From Gari tellinella (lineage: Eukaryota; Mollusca; Bivalvia; Cardiida; Psammobiidae): a stretch of DNA of 64,000 bases. Made by a program: the position numbers and the translations under genes. Of the stretch, positions 17,664-28,765 are shown piece after piece. The first letter of the stretch is position 1. Each line of letters opens with the position of its first letter. The stretch spans positions 46,434,356 through 46,498,355 of the forward strand of contig OV277870.1 in NCBI GenBank assembly GCA_922989275.2. Reading direction: 5' to 3'. Under the pieces are notes generated by a model, which saw nothing but the letters and a program-made list of their open reading frames with translations, made no database searches and was not told the DNA's origin.

Positions 17664-18070
17664 ACATGCATGTGGGAATAGAGTGACATAGATATGTACA
17701 AGTACGAGTAGAGTCTCCTTGGGGTAGAGGGAAACGCTTTATTCCTTCCAACCAAATGATGTTTGTATAAAAGAGAATACAGTATTCTTTCTCAATAAAG
17801 GCGTTCATTCCAAATCTATGATTTCAACGGGAAATAGCGTTTGACCAGGCTCCAGACTGTGCCATTCTGATTAAAGTAAATCGTCAGAAATTACAAAATA
17901 TGTGATGTTCTTTATTTTAGTGCAAGCGTTTATGTTTCGTAATATAACATACTATTGTTTGGTTTCATGGAGGTATGAACTTAAGAACCTGGTAAAATTT
18001 AAGTATCCTTCAACAACAAAAAATATTCTAAATTTTCACTAAATATTAGCATTTGCTCAAATGTAGATTA
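17664..18070. other. No gene; family A scraps
   Basis: 17774-17870 has CAGTATTCTTTCTCAATAAAGGCG and GACCAGGCTCCAGACTGTGCC, remains of a family A copy. The rest is unrecognised. Confidence 0.35.
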
Positions 18071-18382
18071 CAGTACTGAACATTATCAAATTAACAATTT
18101 TTGCGATTCGTTTGCAATTCGATGGCAATTCGCTTGCAATTCGATGGCAATTCGCTTGCGACTCAAAATAGTAACTATACCCTCGGATAAGTTTTCTTGA
18201 ATGGTGTATCTCACAAATGTTCGCAAATATGCCTTCGTTAATATTTTCGATTCCATTTTTGTCACAACCGCTTCGGAAAACTCGCGTAAAAATATTTAAA
18301 AGTAGGATTTGTTTTTTGAAGCGCCCGATTCGATGGCAATTCGCTTGCGATTATCAATTTAATTTAATAAGGCTCAGTACTG
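18071..18382. mobile_element. MITE M with internal 22-bp repeat
   Basis: TA flanks; ends CAGTACTGAACATTATCAAA / CAGTACTGAGCCTTATTAAA. A 22-bp unit (GCAATTCGATGGCAATTCGC plus TT) is repeated about 2.5 times at 18114-18158, and one more unit lies in the other half at 18329-18352. Tc1/mariner-like by CAGT and TA. No frame. Confidence 0.6.
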
Positions 18383-19178
18383 TACATACATTTCTCGTGA
18401 TATTACAAAGATTAATTTAACACAAATACTCCACCCATTCGACACGACCACAACTCTACTTATGGGAACAAGTACATGTAAGGAGGCAGCTATGATTAGA
18501 ACTGTTGTATCTTCAAGTAGATATTCATTATAGTTGACTAAAATCTAGATAAATTTGGGACAGAAAGCAGAGATCTTGTAGATACGGGGTTGATGCATAC
18601 GAAATACATTTGTATTAAATATCCGTAGTTTTAGTTTTAGCATTGCTTCAAATACGAACTCACATATCAATGTAATAAGAAATGACATATTTCTGATGGC
18701 TATGTATCATATTTCCCATTACATCTTATTTGAAATTCTGATCCGGAAAGATTGTCATCATTTGTATAAGCGAAGCAGAGTTAATGCAGTAGCATAACTC
18801 TAACAACGAGATGCTATATAATTATGGAGAAGACGTCATGATGTCTTGTTTAAGACATTTACTGACATAATTTGGGTGATAACGCCTAGTAAATCAGTTC
18901 CCAGACAAAACATATTGGTCATGTGCACATACATATAGCAAAGACCTACTGATGCGCCCCAGAGTGAGATGGCTGTGACGTGTGCTGCATGCTTTTACAG
19001 TTACTTTCACGCTTATCGAGAACAATGTGTGTGTGTGTGTTGGGTGGGGGATCCATCAAAGGACTGTGGAAATGTTTTAACTCCAACACAATGCAATTAC
19101 CTAGAGAAAACGACAGTACTTGAAAACGATTGACGATGTTTTAAAATCAGAGTTTATATTTCCAATGTAATCAATGTG
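18383..19178. other. No gene seen
   Basis: Contains a short (GT) run at 19027-19041. No other repeat recognised. Confidence 0.35.
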
Positions 19179-19423
19179 CAGTGCAGAATGTGTTATTCTT
19201 TCCCAATAAACGCGTTTACGCTAAGTCTATTATTGCCCTTGCAAACAGTTTGGAGCCAGATCAGACGCCGGGTCACCCGGCGTCTGTTCAGGCTCCAAAC
19301 TGTTTGTCACCAAGATAAACATGAACTATTAGAACTGTCCAAAAGTTGTTCTTTTCTACGTTTTAGTGCTTTGCGTTTGCGTTTCGTTTGCGTTTAAACG
19401 GGAAAGAATAACAGATTCTACTG
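19179..19423 (-). mobile_element. MITE A2
   Basis: Inverted family A copy; left end CAGTGCAGAATGTGTTATTC with a G-to-C change. Hairpin loop GGGTCACCC. One TCTGATC box reads TCTGTTC. Confidence 0.8.
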
Positions 19424-19654
19424 TATTTCCAATGTAATCAGTGTAGGCCCAGCTCTGATGGGCATCTACACGGTCTGTATTGTTTGTACTTTTGCAGTAC
19501 ACTGTGAAAATTACAATCTGGATTATTAAAACAATAACTAGATCTAATTCGACATTTTGAATTTTGTATTTGAAGTAATATTATTCAATGAGCTTAATCA
19601 GAATAAAAGGAAATTAGACAGATCCGTCGGGGGCTTTTTTCCATCTTGCCTTAA

Positions 19655-19895
19655 CCCTTTTACTCTCAATAACGCTTACTCGCGCGTTTGCAAAGAGTTT
19701 GGATCATGATCAGACTTCGCGTGTAACGCGGCGTCTGATCAGGATCCAAACTGTTTGACATTCGTTTGAAAATTTCTTCAGTCATTCTGCCTTATTTTTA
19801 AACTTTGAAACGACATTGCAGACACGAAATTGAAGCAGACGACAATGAAACGGTGAAGGGGTTAAAATCGCACGAATAATTTGATAATGAAAGGG
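19655..19895 (+). mobile_element. MITE E3
   Basis: The most complete family E copy: TTAA, CCCTTTTACTCTCAATAACG, type-1 hairpin (about 19690-19757), GAAGCAGACGACAATGAAAC, GGTGAAGGGGTTAAAATCG, TTTGATAATGAAAGGG, TTAA. The boxed arm on the left reads CATGATCAGACTTCGCG and does not pair fully with GCGGCGTCTGATCAGG. Confidence 0.75.
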
Positions 19896-19933
19896 TTAAA
19901 CAGCAGTCACAATCAAACGAATAAATTTAACCA

Positions 19934-20635
19934 TGATTTCCTCTACTACTACTACTTCCTACTGCAACGACTGCTATTATTTCTTCTCCCATTCTACCTC
20001 TACTTCTACTAGTACAGTGGAGAATCTGTTATTCTTTCCCGTTTAAACGCAAACGCACGCAAACGCAAAACACTAAAACGTAGAAAAGTACAACTTTTGG
20101 ACAATTCTGATAATTCATATTTATCTTGGTGGCAAACAGTTTGGAGCCTGATCAGACGCCGGGTTACCCGGCGTCTGATACGGCTCCAAACTGTTTGCAG
20201 TGAAAATAATAGTTTTAGCGTAAACGCGTTTATTGGGAAAGAATAACGTTTTCTCCACTGTACTAAAGCTATTAAAATTACAGCTCATACTGTTGTTAGA
20301 TGTACTACTACTTCTACAACTCCTGGCAGTGTTACTACTTTTCCTACCACTATTACTGTTTCTGCTGCTGCTTCTTCTACTATATTACATATACTACTAC
20401 TATTAATACTACAACTTCTGCTTCTTCTAATAATATTACTACTACTGCTACTACTACTATAACTACGACTACTACTACTACTAACATCACTACCACAGCT
20501 ACTACTTCTTCTAATCCTACAATTTATCTTACCTCTACTACTATTACTACTACCTGTACTACTACTACAACTACTAATATTAATACAACCACTACTACTA
20601 CTGCTGTTTTGCGACAACTACTACTTCTACAAGTA
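19934..20635. repeat. Imperfect (ACT)n trinucleotide array
   Basis: Runs of TACTACTAC with many interruptions, continuing on both sides of MITE A3. The frames across it (Thr/Tyr-rich on plus, Ser-rich on minus) are low-complexity artefacts. Family D2 begins at its right edge. Confidence 0.8.
20015..20260 (+). mobile_element. MITE A3 inside the ACT array
   Basis: Full-length copy with TA on both sides. The left end uses AGAATCTG, the right AGAAAACG. Hairpin 20132-20198 with one mismatch (TCTGATACGG). Confidence 0.85.
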
Positions 20636-20983
20636 CAGCGCTCCCTCTCTACAACGACACCCACTGGGAGACAACAATTGTGTGTGTTATTTGAAGGAAG
20701 TCGTTATAGGGAGGGAAATCGGCTTACCTTGCAAACAGCTTGAATCCAGATCAGACGGCGCGTTACACGGCGTCTGATCTGAATTTAAGCTGTTTGCCAC
20801 TCGTTATATAGGTCAAAATGTCCATTATGTAACTTTTAGAAAACAGCAGACGACAAGTTTAAGCAGACGACATGGACACAGTTAATTGGTTGGACATAAT
20901 TGTCCTTTATTTAGAAGAGCGTCAAGCGTTGTTATAAGGAGGACATCGTTGTTAAGAAGACCGTTGTAGGCGTTGAGCACTGC
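20636..20983 (-). mobile_element. MITE D2
   Basis: TA then CAGCGCTCCCTCTCTACAAC; right end GTTGAGCACTG. Hairpin CAAACAG, CTTGAATC, CAGATCAGA, CGGCGCGTTACACGGCG with two unpaired changes. Two copies of GCAGACGACA lie on the right side. Confidence 0.75.
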
Positions 20984-21124
20984 ACAAGTTATTACTACTA
21001 CTACTACACATGTACAAGTAATCCTTATGTCGAATGTGTGATAACTGTTGCAAACAGTGTAGATGTAAATGAGTACAAGAAAAACCAGGATCTACTCTGA
21101 CGGTTATTGTTTGAAACTGAAACA

Positions 21125-21431
21125 CAGCCCCTCTCTATAACGCTCCTCCGAACAACGATCCCCTCTTAACAACACCGATTACCGCTGTTCCAAAAACAAT
21201 ACATTTATGTCAAACGTTTTTCCTCAAAGTTACGTATTGGACATTTTGACAGAAGAAACGTTAATATGAGTGACCAACAGTTTAAACCCAGATCAGACGC
21301 CGCGTTCTGGGTTCGAACTGTATGCAAATATACTCTTAGGATATTAATTGTCCCTCCATAAAACAACTCCATCCGAGTAACACATACATTCATTGTTTCT
21401 CAATGGGTGTCGTTGTAGAGAGGGAACACTG
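21125..21431 (+). mobile_element. MITE D3
   Basis: Ends CAGCCCCTCTCTATAACG / AGGGAACACTG. The type-1 hairpin has lost its inner part: CCAGATCAGACGCCGCG runs straight into TTCTGGGTTCGAACTG. Confidence 0.65.
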
Positions 21432-21544
21432 TGCAAATAATCCTCATGTCGAATGTGTCATAACTGTTGCACACAGTGTAGATATAAATGAGTACAAGAG
21501 AAAACATGATCTACTCTGACGGTCATTGTTTGAAACTGATACCA

Positions 21545-21828
21545 CAGTGCTCCCTCCCTATAACGGTCCTCCGAACAACGATGCCCTCTTTATAACACCG
21601 ATTGCCGCTGTTCTGATAACAAAACTAGTTTGTCTAACGCTTTGACTACTGCAATATCATCTGCTTAAAATTGTCTTTAACCGTATTGTTCTCAAAGTTA
21701 GGTATTGGATATTTTGACACGGCGACTGATCTGGGTTTAAAGTGTTTGCAAATGTACTCTTAGGATATTAATTTCCCTTCCTAAAACAACCTCCTTCCAT
21801 TGGGTGTTGTTGTAAAGTCGGAGCACTG
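21545..21828 (+). mobile_element. MITE D4
   Basis: Ends CAGTGCTCCCTCCCTATAAC / GGAGCACTG. The left hairpin arm is deleted; GCGACTGATCTGGGTTTAAA remains of the right arm. Confidence 0.7.
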
Positions 21829-21949
21829 TATTTGCTGAAAGAAAATGCAATGAACTCCACCATGAGATTGTCGAAGACGAAACAATTTACAGTCAGACGA
21901 CAATTACATAGCAGTGAATTATGCGTTTTCCTCACTTTAAATCAAACTA

Positions 21950-22245
21950 CAGTGCTCTCCTTACAAAAACATTTGCCGCTGTTCCCAAAACAAAACAACA
22001 ATATCTAACCCCTGCACTGCTGCAATGTAGTGTGATTAAAATTGTCATCTGCTTTTGTCCCCTCAGTTATAACTATATTCGACAGTTTGACAGAGAAAAA
22101 CATCACCACAAGTGGCAAATGAAAGTCAATCTAATCGTGCTCAGCAGTTTTATGGTATTAATTTTCCCCTCCCCATAACAACTCTCTGTAAACAACGAAC
22201 ACAATGCGTGTCTCTCATTGGGTGTTTTGTCGACCGGGAACACTG
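21950..22245 (+). mobile_element. MITE D5, hairpin lost
   Basis: TA-flanked. CAGTGCTCTCCTTACAAAAA on the left, GACCGGGAACACTG on the right. The subterminal CATTGGGTGT and inner GTTATAACTATATTCGACAG are present, but no type-1 hairpin. Confidence 0.6.
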
Positions 22246-22622
22246 TAATGGCATGGTTGTAATGCAATTAAATGTAGATTATGACAACATTATTACGATT
22301 TATTTAGATCTAGGTTTTTAAAAAGCGCTTTACCTGATCAGACGCACATTCGATATATGGTTAGGTTATTAAGGTTGTTATATTTGGCATTGCTCCAGCC
22401 AGACCACATTTATCTGGAAAACAATAACGTCTTATCCGCCGGTTGTTAACGTCCCCGTCAAAGCAAATTAGTAGTTTATCGAATAAAACTCGTCTTTTCT
22501 GTAAAACGTCCAATAATCAGTGCAGAAAACACAACTATAAGCCAAGAATGAAATACGTATTGACAAGCATTGTCTACCACGCTCAAATAAATTCAACAAA
22601 ACGGTTTACGTGTATCGATTAA
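22246..22622. other. No feature seen
   Basis: AT-rich; a single CTGATCAGACGC scrap near 22334. Confidence 0.3.
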
Positions 22623-22700
22623 CCTTGTCACTCTCAATGACGCCATAAAGCGTGTTTGCTAACAATTTGGGTCCTGATCAGACACCGCGTAACTAACATA
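22623..22700 (+). mobile_element. MITE E4, left part only
   Basis: TTAA, CCTTGTCACTCTCAATGACG, AAGCGTGTTTGCTAACA, TTTGGGTC, CTGATCAGACACCGCGTAAC; the element stops in the hairpin loop. Confidence 0.55.
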
Positions 22701-22747
22701 AATCGTCAAAAGTTTCTGAAAGCTGTCATTTTCTGTATTCTATTGTA

Positions 22748-23360
22748 CAGTATTCCCTCCCGACAACGGCCCCCTAACAACGACTCTGTCCTTACAACAA
22801 CGAATGCCGCTGTTACCCAAACAATAGATCTATATTTATGTCCAACCTTTTCACTGCTGCAATATCGTCTGTTTAAAATTGTCGTCTGTTGCATTACTCA
22901 AAGTCACATATCGGACATTTTGACAGAAGAACACCATAACGACGGGTGACACACAGCCTGAATCCAGATCCGACGGTGCGGTTACGCGACGTCTGACCTG
23001 GATTCAAGCTGTTTGCAAATGTTAGCAATTTCCACTCCCTACAGTGGAGAATCTGTTATTCTTTCCCAATTAACGCGTTTACGCTAAAACTATTATTTGC
23101 AGTGCAAACAGTTTGGAGCCAGATCAGACGCCGGGTAACCCGGCGTCTGATCAGGCTCCAAACTGTTTGCCACCAAGATAAACAAGAATTATCAGAATTG
23201 TCCAAAAGTTGTTCTTTTCTACGTTTTAGTGTTTTGCGTTTGCGTACGTTTGCGTTTAAACGGGAAAGAATAACAGATTCTCCACTGTATAACACCTCTC
23301 TCCGAACAACACACACTATATCTTTCTCCCACTGGGTGTCGTTGTAGAGAGGGAACATTG
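22748..23360 (+). mobile_element. MITE D6, interrupted by A4
   Basis: TA then CAGTATTCCCTCCCGACAAC. Type-1 hairpin with several unpaired changes (CACACAG, CCTGAATC, CAGATCCGA). The CTCCCTA site of its second half is cut by A4 and continues with TAACACCTCTCTCCGAACAA to AGGGAACATTG. Confidence 0.75.
23042..23287 (-). mobile_element. MITE A4 nested in D6
   Basis: Full length, TA duplicated. The hairpin is nearly perfect: GCAAACAGTTTGGAGC, CAGATCAGA, CGCCGGGTAACCCGGCG, TCTGATCAGG. D6 was therefore present first. Confidence 0.9.
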
Positions 23361-24169
23361 GATCTCCAATTTCTTCCAGAAAACATAATTAATTTTCACC
23401 TCTAAAAAAGGCACAGAATACATTGGCGTCTCGTCTGAATCCAACAGTATTATACAGTTTTCATATTTCTATTTCATGTAAATAAATCAACATTGGAATA
23501 TACAGGAACACCTCTACCACTAAATCGAAGGATATATAATTGCATAATTGACACAAGGTGAAAAAGTTCCTAAGAAGCTTTCTGATTTATTTTTAAATTT
23601 AAGCAGCCATCTACCTTAAACACCAAAAAGATCTTATCAAAATAATTTAGTGGTCGTAAAAAGGGCTAAAGGCTCATTCTGAGTTGTAGTTAAAGGCAGT
23701 ACAAACCAGATTCCTAAAAAGCGGACAGGTTTCATGTTCTTAATTATTTCTTATATATATATATAAGCAAAAGACCACTCACATGAGACGCAAAACACGC
23801 TTCATGGAAAGGTGTCTATTTAATGTAAGACAGTAGTAATTCAGAAAGCTACTTAAGCAATGTATTGCCTTTTTATTATTCTGCATTAGTTAATCGTCCA
23901 CATGTTTCGAAGACGGGCAGTTCAAGTTCTTTTGACTGGTTGCAATCCAGAAACATGTCGTATATGAACATTTTGATCGGCTTGAAAGATTTGTTTTTCA
24001 GCATTTGCATGTGCGGGTCAAATGGTAGGGGAGTTATTGGGTCCGGACCCTTCCTGGAAAATTTTACAAAAGGAAATAAAAGAAGAAGGAAAGAAATAAT
24101 TGATGTTGTTTATCCATTTCATTTTGTTCGATCCCGTCCATGAGCTATCGGTTGGGGCCCGGTCCCGAC
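23361..24169. other. No gene; possible family C scrap
   Basis: 23504-23660 has CACCTCTACCACTAAATCG, CACAAGGTGAAAAAGTTCC, AAGCTTTCTGATTTA and TTTAGTGGTCGTAA: a much-decayed family C copy. A 92-codon frame at 23865-24143 resembles nothing I know. Confidence 0.4.
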
Positions 24170-24368
24170 AGGGCTGCCATAACTCGATCATGAAAAATTC
24201 AAATTCCAATTTTTTCTATTTTTCAAGCTCTATTACTTAAAGCAGTTTGAAAGTAAAGCAGCATGCGCCTTTAGGCGCATTCTGCTTTACTTTCAGTCTG
24301 AGTTAAGCTACCATCTGCTAGGAGAACAACCCGAAGATTTCGGAAAAGTCCGAAGAAATGGCAGTCCT
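24170..24368. mobile_element. MITE F2
   Basis: Ends AGGGCTGCCATAACTCGAT / GAAATGGCAGTCCT. Type-2 hairpin (about 24237-24305) is almost perfect. It is shorter than F1 because the family B lead-in is missing. Confidence 0.65.
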
Positions 24369-24904
24369 GCACCGAGAAACATGGCTTGATCAGCTCATGG
24401 GTTCATCTGTACCTGATGAGTTGATAGTTTAATATCCATGGTAACGGACACGTCAACTCCGAATTAGCAGGACAGTTGATAAAAGAGTTTCGTGTCTGTA
24501 AGACAGATGAAATCAATGCAGAGACAGTATGATAGGTCATAACTTGAACAGTTATTGACAAGTATCGTCTAACATGTAAAGACAAATAATTTACAACAAT
24601 AAACATAATATTGATTACGTTTTGTAACAACTCAATTTAACTCAATGTTAGTGGCAATCGGCAACACTCGACTATCGACCATATGAAAAATATTCGTTTA
24701 CGCTAAATATCACCATGACATGTTCCAAACATTTAAATCACAATATTAAAGTAAAAATCAAACTGCCACGGTATACACTTTGCTGACATTTAATAGATTC
24801 TGAAATGTTCAATCTGTAACTTAATTCTCTCATAGATAATTTTACATCTATTTGTTCATTGCTATACATTTATATATGTCATTGAATGCACATATTTCAA
24901 TATC
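24369..24904. other. No feature seen
   Basis: AT-rich unique sequence. Confidence 0.3.
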
Positions 24905-24908
24905 TTAA

Positions 24909-25153
24909 CCCTTTACCTCATAGCTTGTTTCTAGTTTGGAAAAACAGGTGACCACTTAAAGCAGGTTGAAAGTAAAGCAGAATGCGCCTTAAGGCACATT
25001 CTGCTTTACTTTCAGCCTGCTTTAAGCTAGAATCTGCTAGGCTATATAAAATATTTTTAATGGTTATTGTTCATGAGGGTATAAACTGGAACTATTTTCT
25101 TCAGCGGAGGAATAAATTAGATACGCTAAAAGTCGCTTCTATGGGGGAAAGGG
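24909..25153 (+). mobile_element. MITE B1
   Basis: Defines family B: TTAA target (24905-24908, 25154-25157), ends CCCTTTACCTCATAG / CTATGGGGGAAAGGG with GCGMTTYTA just inside, about 245 bp; piggyBac-like. Type-2 hairpin: TTAAAGCAGGTTGAAAGTAA, AGCAGAATGCGCCTTAAGGC, then the mirror arm to CAGCCTGCTTTAAG. Confidence 0.85.
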
Positions 25154-25157
25154 TTAA

Positions 25158-26114
25158 GGGAGGTACATGTATGTGTATGTAACACTTTCAACGTCATAGG
25201 TAACTAAACTCGACATAGAATCTAACTTTTAATTTTTAAACTGTTCGAAAATAATTTATGTTCTCAGGGAAAGGCGGTGAAGGTTCTAAATAATATTTAC
25301 TATTTACATTTTCAGATCAAGTGTTTCTCCCTTAACACAATAATCGATGTTCAAGAAGCGCCTCAAACCCTTGTTATAGATAAAAATAGCATTAAACACC
25401 GGATTTCTACACCATTATTCAAAAGTTACACAATTTACATCATCCACGAAATACTTGAGTCGATTCCCAAGTGTCACGTAAGACAGATTCATTCAACAGA
25501 GTATTGCCAATCCATCATAGTCGGGTACAAACTTGTTTAACTCTCAAATCGCCACATCAGGTGTCATGCAACCCTCTTGTGAATAGCGTCCCATAGAAGG
25601 GACATAGGCAGACATTGTAGACCCATTGTAGAGACATCATAATGCATAATGTATTATCTGAATATGCACTGTTAACTAGCAGGAAATTATATCAAAAATA
25701 CACTGAGAACAACATAACAGACTAGATAACATTCAAATGGACAATCTAATACATTAACCTGGAATAATCCACTTGGTATAAATGTGTTGAGGTTAATTAA
25801 GAAATGGACTGACTAATTTCGGCGTTCAAGCGAAATAAACGACAGAAAGTTATCGGTAATTTTTCCGTCGCAAAAACCAGGTATATCAGTTTTATTGCAA
25901 TTTACCTCATTAATAAAGAAGGATTTTAGTCGGAAATCATACAACATGCGTATGATTAAGTTGTTTTAATATACGTATCATTGGTTTGAGTTAACTTTTT
26001 CAAATGTCATAACTGACGTTATAAATTTATATTAATAACCGTTCTTACACATCCACAACATTAATATAATCTGCTCAAAAATTTTAGTCTTATTTCTAAA
26101 ACTAATGATTTATG
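25158..26114. other. No gene seen
   Basis: An 87-codon frame (25277-25540) has no recognisable domain. No repeat family seen. Confidence 0.35.
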
Positions 26115-26116
26115 TA

Positions 26117-26322
26117 CAGTCGAACTTCGATATCTCGAACTTGGTAATGTCGAACATACCGGTACCCTTTAAAGTTATTTCAAAGTTAAAACGTGGCTAA
26201 TCCACGTTGTAACTTTGAAACACGGGTATGTTCGACTTAACCGAGCATGCAGTAATGTTCTTCATGTATCGAAATATCGGGTAGTTCGAGGTAGGCGAGT
26301 TCGAGATATCGAAGTTCGACTG
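26117..26322. mobile_element. MITE J (Tigger/pogo-like)
   Basis: TA then CAGTCGAACTTCGATATCTC and its complement at the right end; right flank AA. Inner inverted pieces CGAACATACC / GGTATGTTCG and TTCAAAGTTAAAACGTGG / CCACGTTGTAACTTTGAA make it one long hairpin of 206 bp. CAGTCGAACYTCG with TA is the classic look of Tigger/pogo ends. Confidence 0.8.
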
Positions 26323-26818
26323 AACATCGACTTCAGAAACATTGTATGAGTGTCAAACAGTTTGATTCCTTACCAGACATCCGCGTTACCCAGCTTCTTA
26401 TCAAGATTTAAACTGTTTGCAAACACAAGTATCGTCGAGCTTGACACCAAGGGGTTACCCTTATATCAAATGATAAGTGCGCGTGTAATGTAAATGTGTT
26501 CTCTAGTGCCAGACTAGCTTGTTTTCTGTCAAATTGCTTTTGGAAACCTTTCATGAGCTAGAAACGTACTATTGTTATTTTACAGCTCCTCATAGTCGTT
26601 AGTAACAGCAATACGGTACGCATCACTTTACAAAACAGTGAATATATTTTAAAACTAGAAACTGTTTAATGTTATATAGAACTACAGCAATGCTTAGTAC
26701 GGGATGATAGTAAAAAAATAGCATATATAGGATATATATATCTTTATTTTGTTCAGCTTGCATGAAGCCATCATATTTTCATATCTTTTGAAAACTTGTT
26801 TTCACTCTAAATGACGCT
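26323..26818. other. No gene; E-like hairpin
   Basis: 26346-26420 holds GAGTGTCAAACAG, TTTGATTC, CTTACCAGA, CATCCGCG and TTATCAAGATTTAAACTG: a decayed type-1 hairpin. Nothing else seen. Confidence 0.4.
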
Positions 26819-26822
26819 TTAA

Positions 26823-27065
26823 CCCTTTCCCCCATAGCATATCTCTAGTATTGAATGTAGGTGTCCACTTAAAACAGGTTGAAAGTAAAGCAGAATGCGC
26901 TTTAAGCGCATTCTGCTTTACTTTCCGCCTGCTTTAAGCTATCATCTGCTAGAATATAGAAAATATTTTGTATTATACATATTTATGAATGTATAAATTG
27001 GAACTATTTTCTTCAGAGCAAGAATAAACTGAATGCGCTAAAAGGCGCTTCTATGGGGGAAAGGG
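26823..27065 (+). mobile_element. MITE B2
   Basis: TTAA both sides, CCCTTTCCCCCATAG / CTATGGGGGAAAGGG. Hairpin loop reads GCGCTTTAAGCGC, two bases shorter in each arm than B1 but still paired. Confidence 0.85.
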
Positions 27066-27299
27066 TTAAAACGCAATTACAAACAGTTTATTTGCTGATC
27101 AAGAACCAAACTCTTTGAAACTCTTGTCGATATATATAGTTTGATTTTTCTGACCTGTCAGAGTTATTTTTAGAACAGAATAGTTCATAATGGTAAATAG
27201 ATAACAGGGTAACATCGGATCTATATAGTCGTACACTTTCCAACTTGAGATTAGCATGATCCTCGTGCAGCACGAGACAGCTGCGCTAACTTTACTGAT

Positions 27300-27422
27300 A
27301 GTTTATTCTTTCCCAACAAACGCATTTATATACTAAAACTATTATTCCCATTGTTAACAGGTTGGAGCCAGATCAGACGCCGGGTTACCCGGCGTCTGAT
27401 CAGGCTCCAACCTGTTTGCTTC
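27300..27422 (-). mobile_element. MITE A5, truncated
   Basis: TTATTCTTTCCCAACAAACGC and the hairpin (about 27355-27420) remain; the outer end and the other half are lost. The hairpin has a matching change in both arms (AACAGGTTGGAGC / GCTCCAACCTGTT), a covariation relative to other copies. Confidence 0.7.
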
Positions 27423-27429
27423 TCAGATT

Positions 27430-28469
27430 AAAAATATACCCCTTTACAACCGTTATTCGAACACAACCAAAAATCGAACACATGAAAAATTTCGCGTGAC
27501 ATCTATGGTTACAAACAAATTTGCATAATCGCGCGTGACATTTTGACAGTAACACCGGTAGAAATGTCAAGAACTCAAAATCGGTAAAAAAGATCAGTAA
27601 ACAGGTAAAAGGGCATTTTTTTAACTTCTCTGAGTATAAATATTGCATTTACATCTAATCCCAAATTTCCCAATGTATAATTTTGCCACAAACTACCTTT
27701 TTTGTCAACAAAAATGACCAATGGTGTATCGGCTGCAAAAAATTATATTTACCTCATCCCTAATGGTCCGGATAAATTATATTGAGGGTTCAGACCACTA
27801 AATTTGATCAAATCTCAAACTAGGGGTCTTTATCACTTTTTTCACTTTTTTATTTCCTAAGTGTGTTTCATATAAGAAGTAATAGGGAATAAACAAACTA
27901 TTTGTTTATCTTACAGGTTCAAGTACACTAGTTTTGTTTTAGAAAAATATATTCAACAACTTTAAGAAATTTCTTCTTTGTTTAGAAGCATTTCACATCA
28001 AGATGGAGATCCCTTCTAATGCACTGTCTGTAGCCATTAACAATTGATATATTATGTCTAAACTACTGTGAATTACATGTAAAACAAGTTGATTTTACTT
28101 TTTATGAGATTACAGAATCTTGTTTTATGTTTTGTCTGACATTTCATGAACAAATACTTACCATGGACTACATATAATAGACATTTTGTGGTGTCAAACC
28201 TGCTGTTCGAATTTAGGTTGGCATCCCATTGAGAATGAGGTAAGCGGACCACTATGCTTTGTTTACATTGTTAGAGAACCGATTTTAGTTGCAATAACTC
28301 ACCCATCGTATTATAAGTTGAACATAAACAGTGAATCCAGTATCTATGTAAAAAATAACTTTTATTCACATAGAAATTTGTAATTGACTCGAAGATGCTT
28401 AGGTGTTCGAATAATGGTGGTACCGGGATAATTAAAATTTCTTAAAGTAAATTTCCACAGTTTCGTGCA
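27430..28469. other. No gene seen
   Basis: 27550-28440 is AT-rich and unrecognised, with a few short frames. Confidence 0.35.
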
Positions 28470-28513
28470 TTTCGTTTGCGTTTAAACGGGAAAGAATAAG
28501 ATATCCTCTACTG
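28470..28513 (-). mobile_element. MITE A6, end fragment
   Basis: CGTTTGCGTTTAAACGGGAA through CTCTACTG, then TA: one end of a family A copy. Confidence 0.6.
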
Positions 28514-28599
28514 TACATTGCGCACAAAAATTACAGCTATCCGTATCATTAACTGTATGTAGAGAAAACTCACCCCTTTGAAAGTTTTAGAATGTTCCA

Positions 28600-28761
28600 A
28601 TCTAAAAATAACTCCGACAGGTCAGAAGAAAACACTAATATAAAATCATACAACATTAAATCTAACTTTAAAACGTGTCTTGCAGACAACAATACTGCAG
28701 CAGACGACAATAAAGCGATTAAGTGGTAATAAATACCCCGAATAATTTGATCATGAAAGGG
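28600..28761 (+). mobile_element. MITE E5, right half
   Basis: AAATCTAACTTTAAAACGTG, GCAGACAACAATACTGCAGC, then TAATTTGATCATGAAAGGG and TTAA. The hairpin half is missing. Confidence 0.6.
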
Positions 28762-28765
28762 TTAA

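Larger units (their letters stand above)
21016..21828. repeat. Tandem duplication of a ~420-bp block holding D3 and D4
   Basis: The lead sequence ATAATCCTNATGTCGAATGT through GTTTGAAACTGA occurs at 21020-21114 and again at 21437-21533, each followed by a family D element. Later deletions make D3 and D4 differ in their hairpins. Confidence 0.7.

Noticed and set aside
20285..20743. Ser-rich and Thr/Tyr-rich frames of 110 and 147 codons
   Set aside because: Translations of an imperfect ACT trinucleotide array on the two strands.
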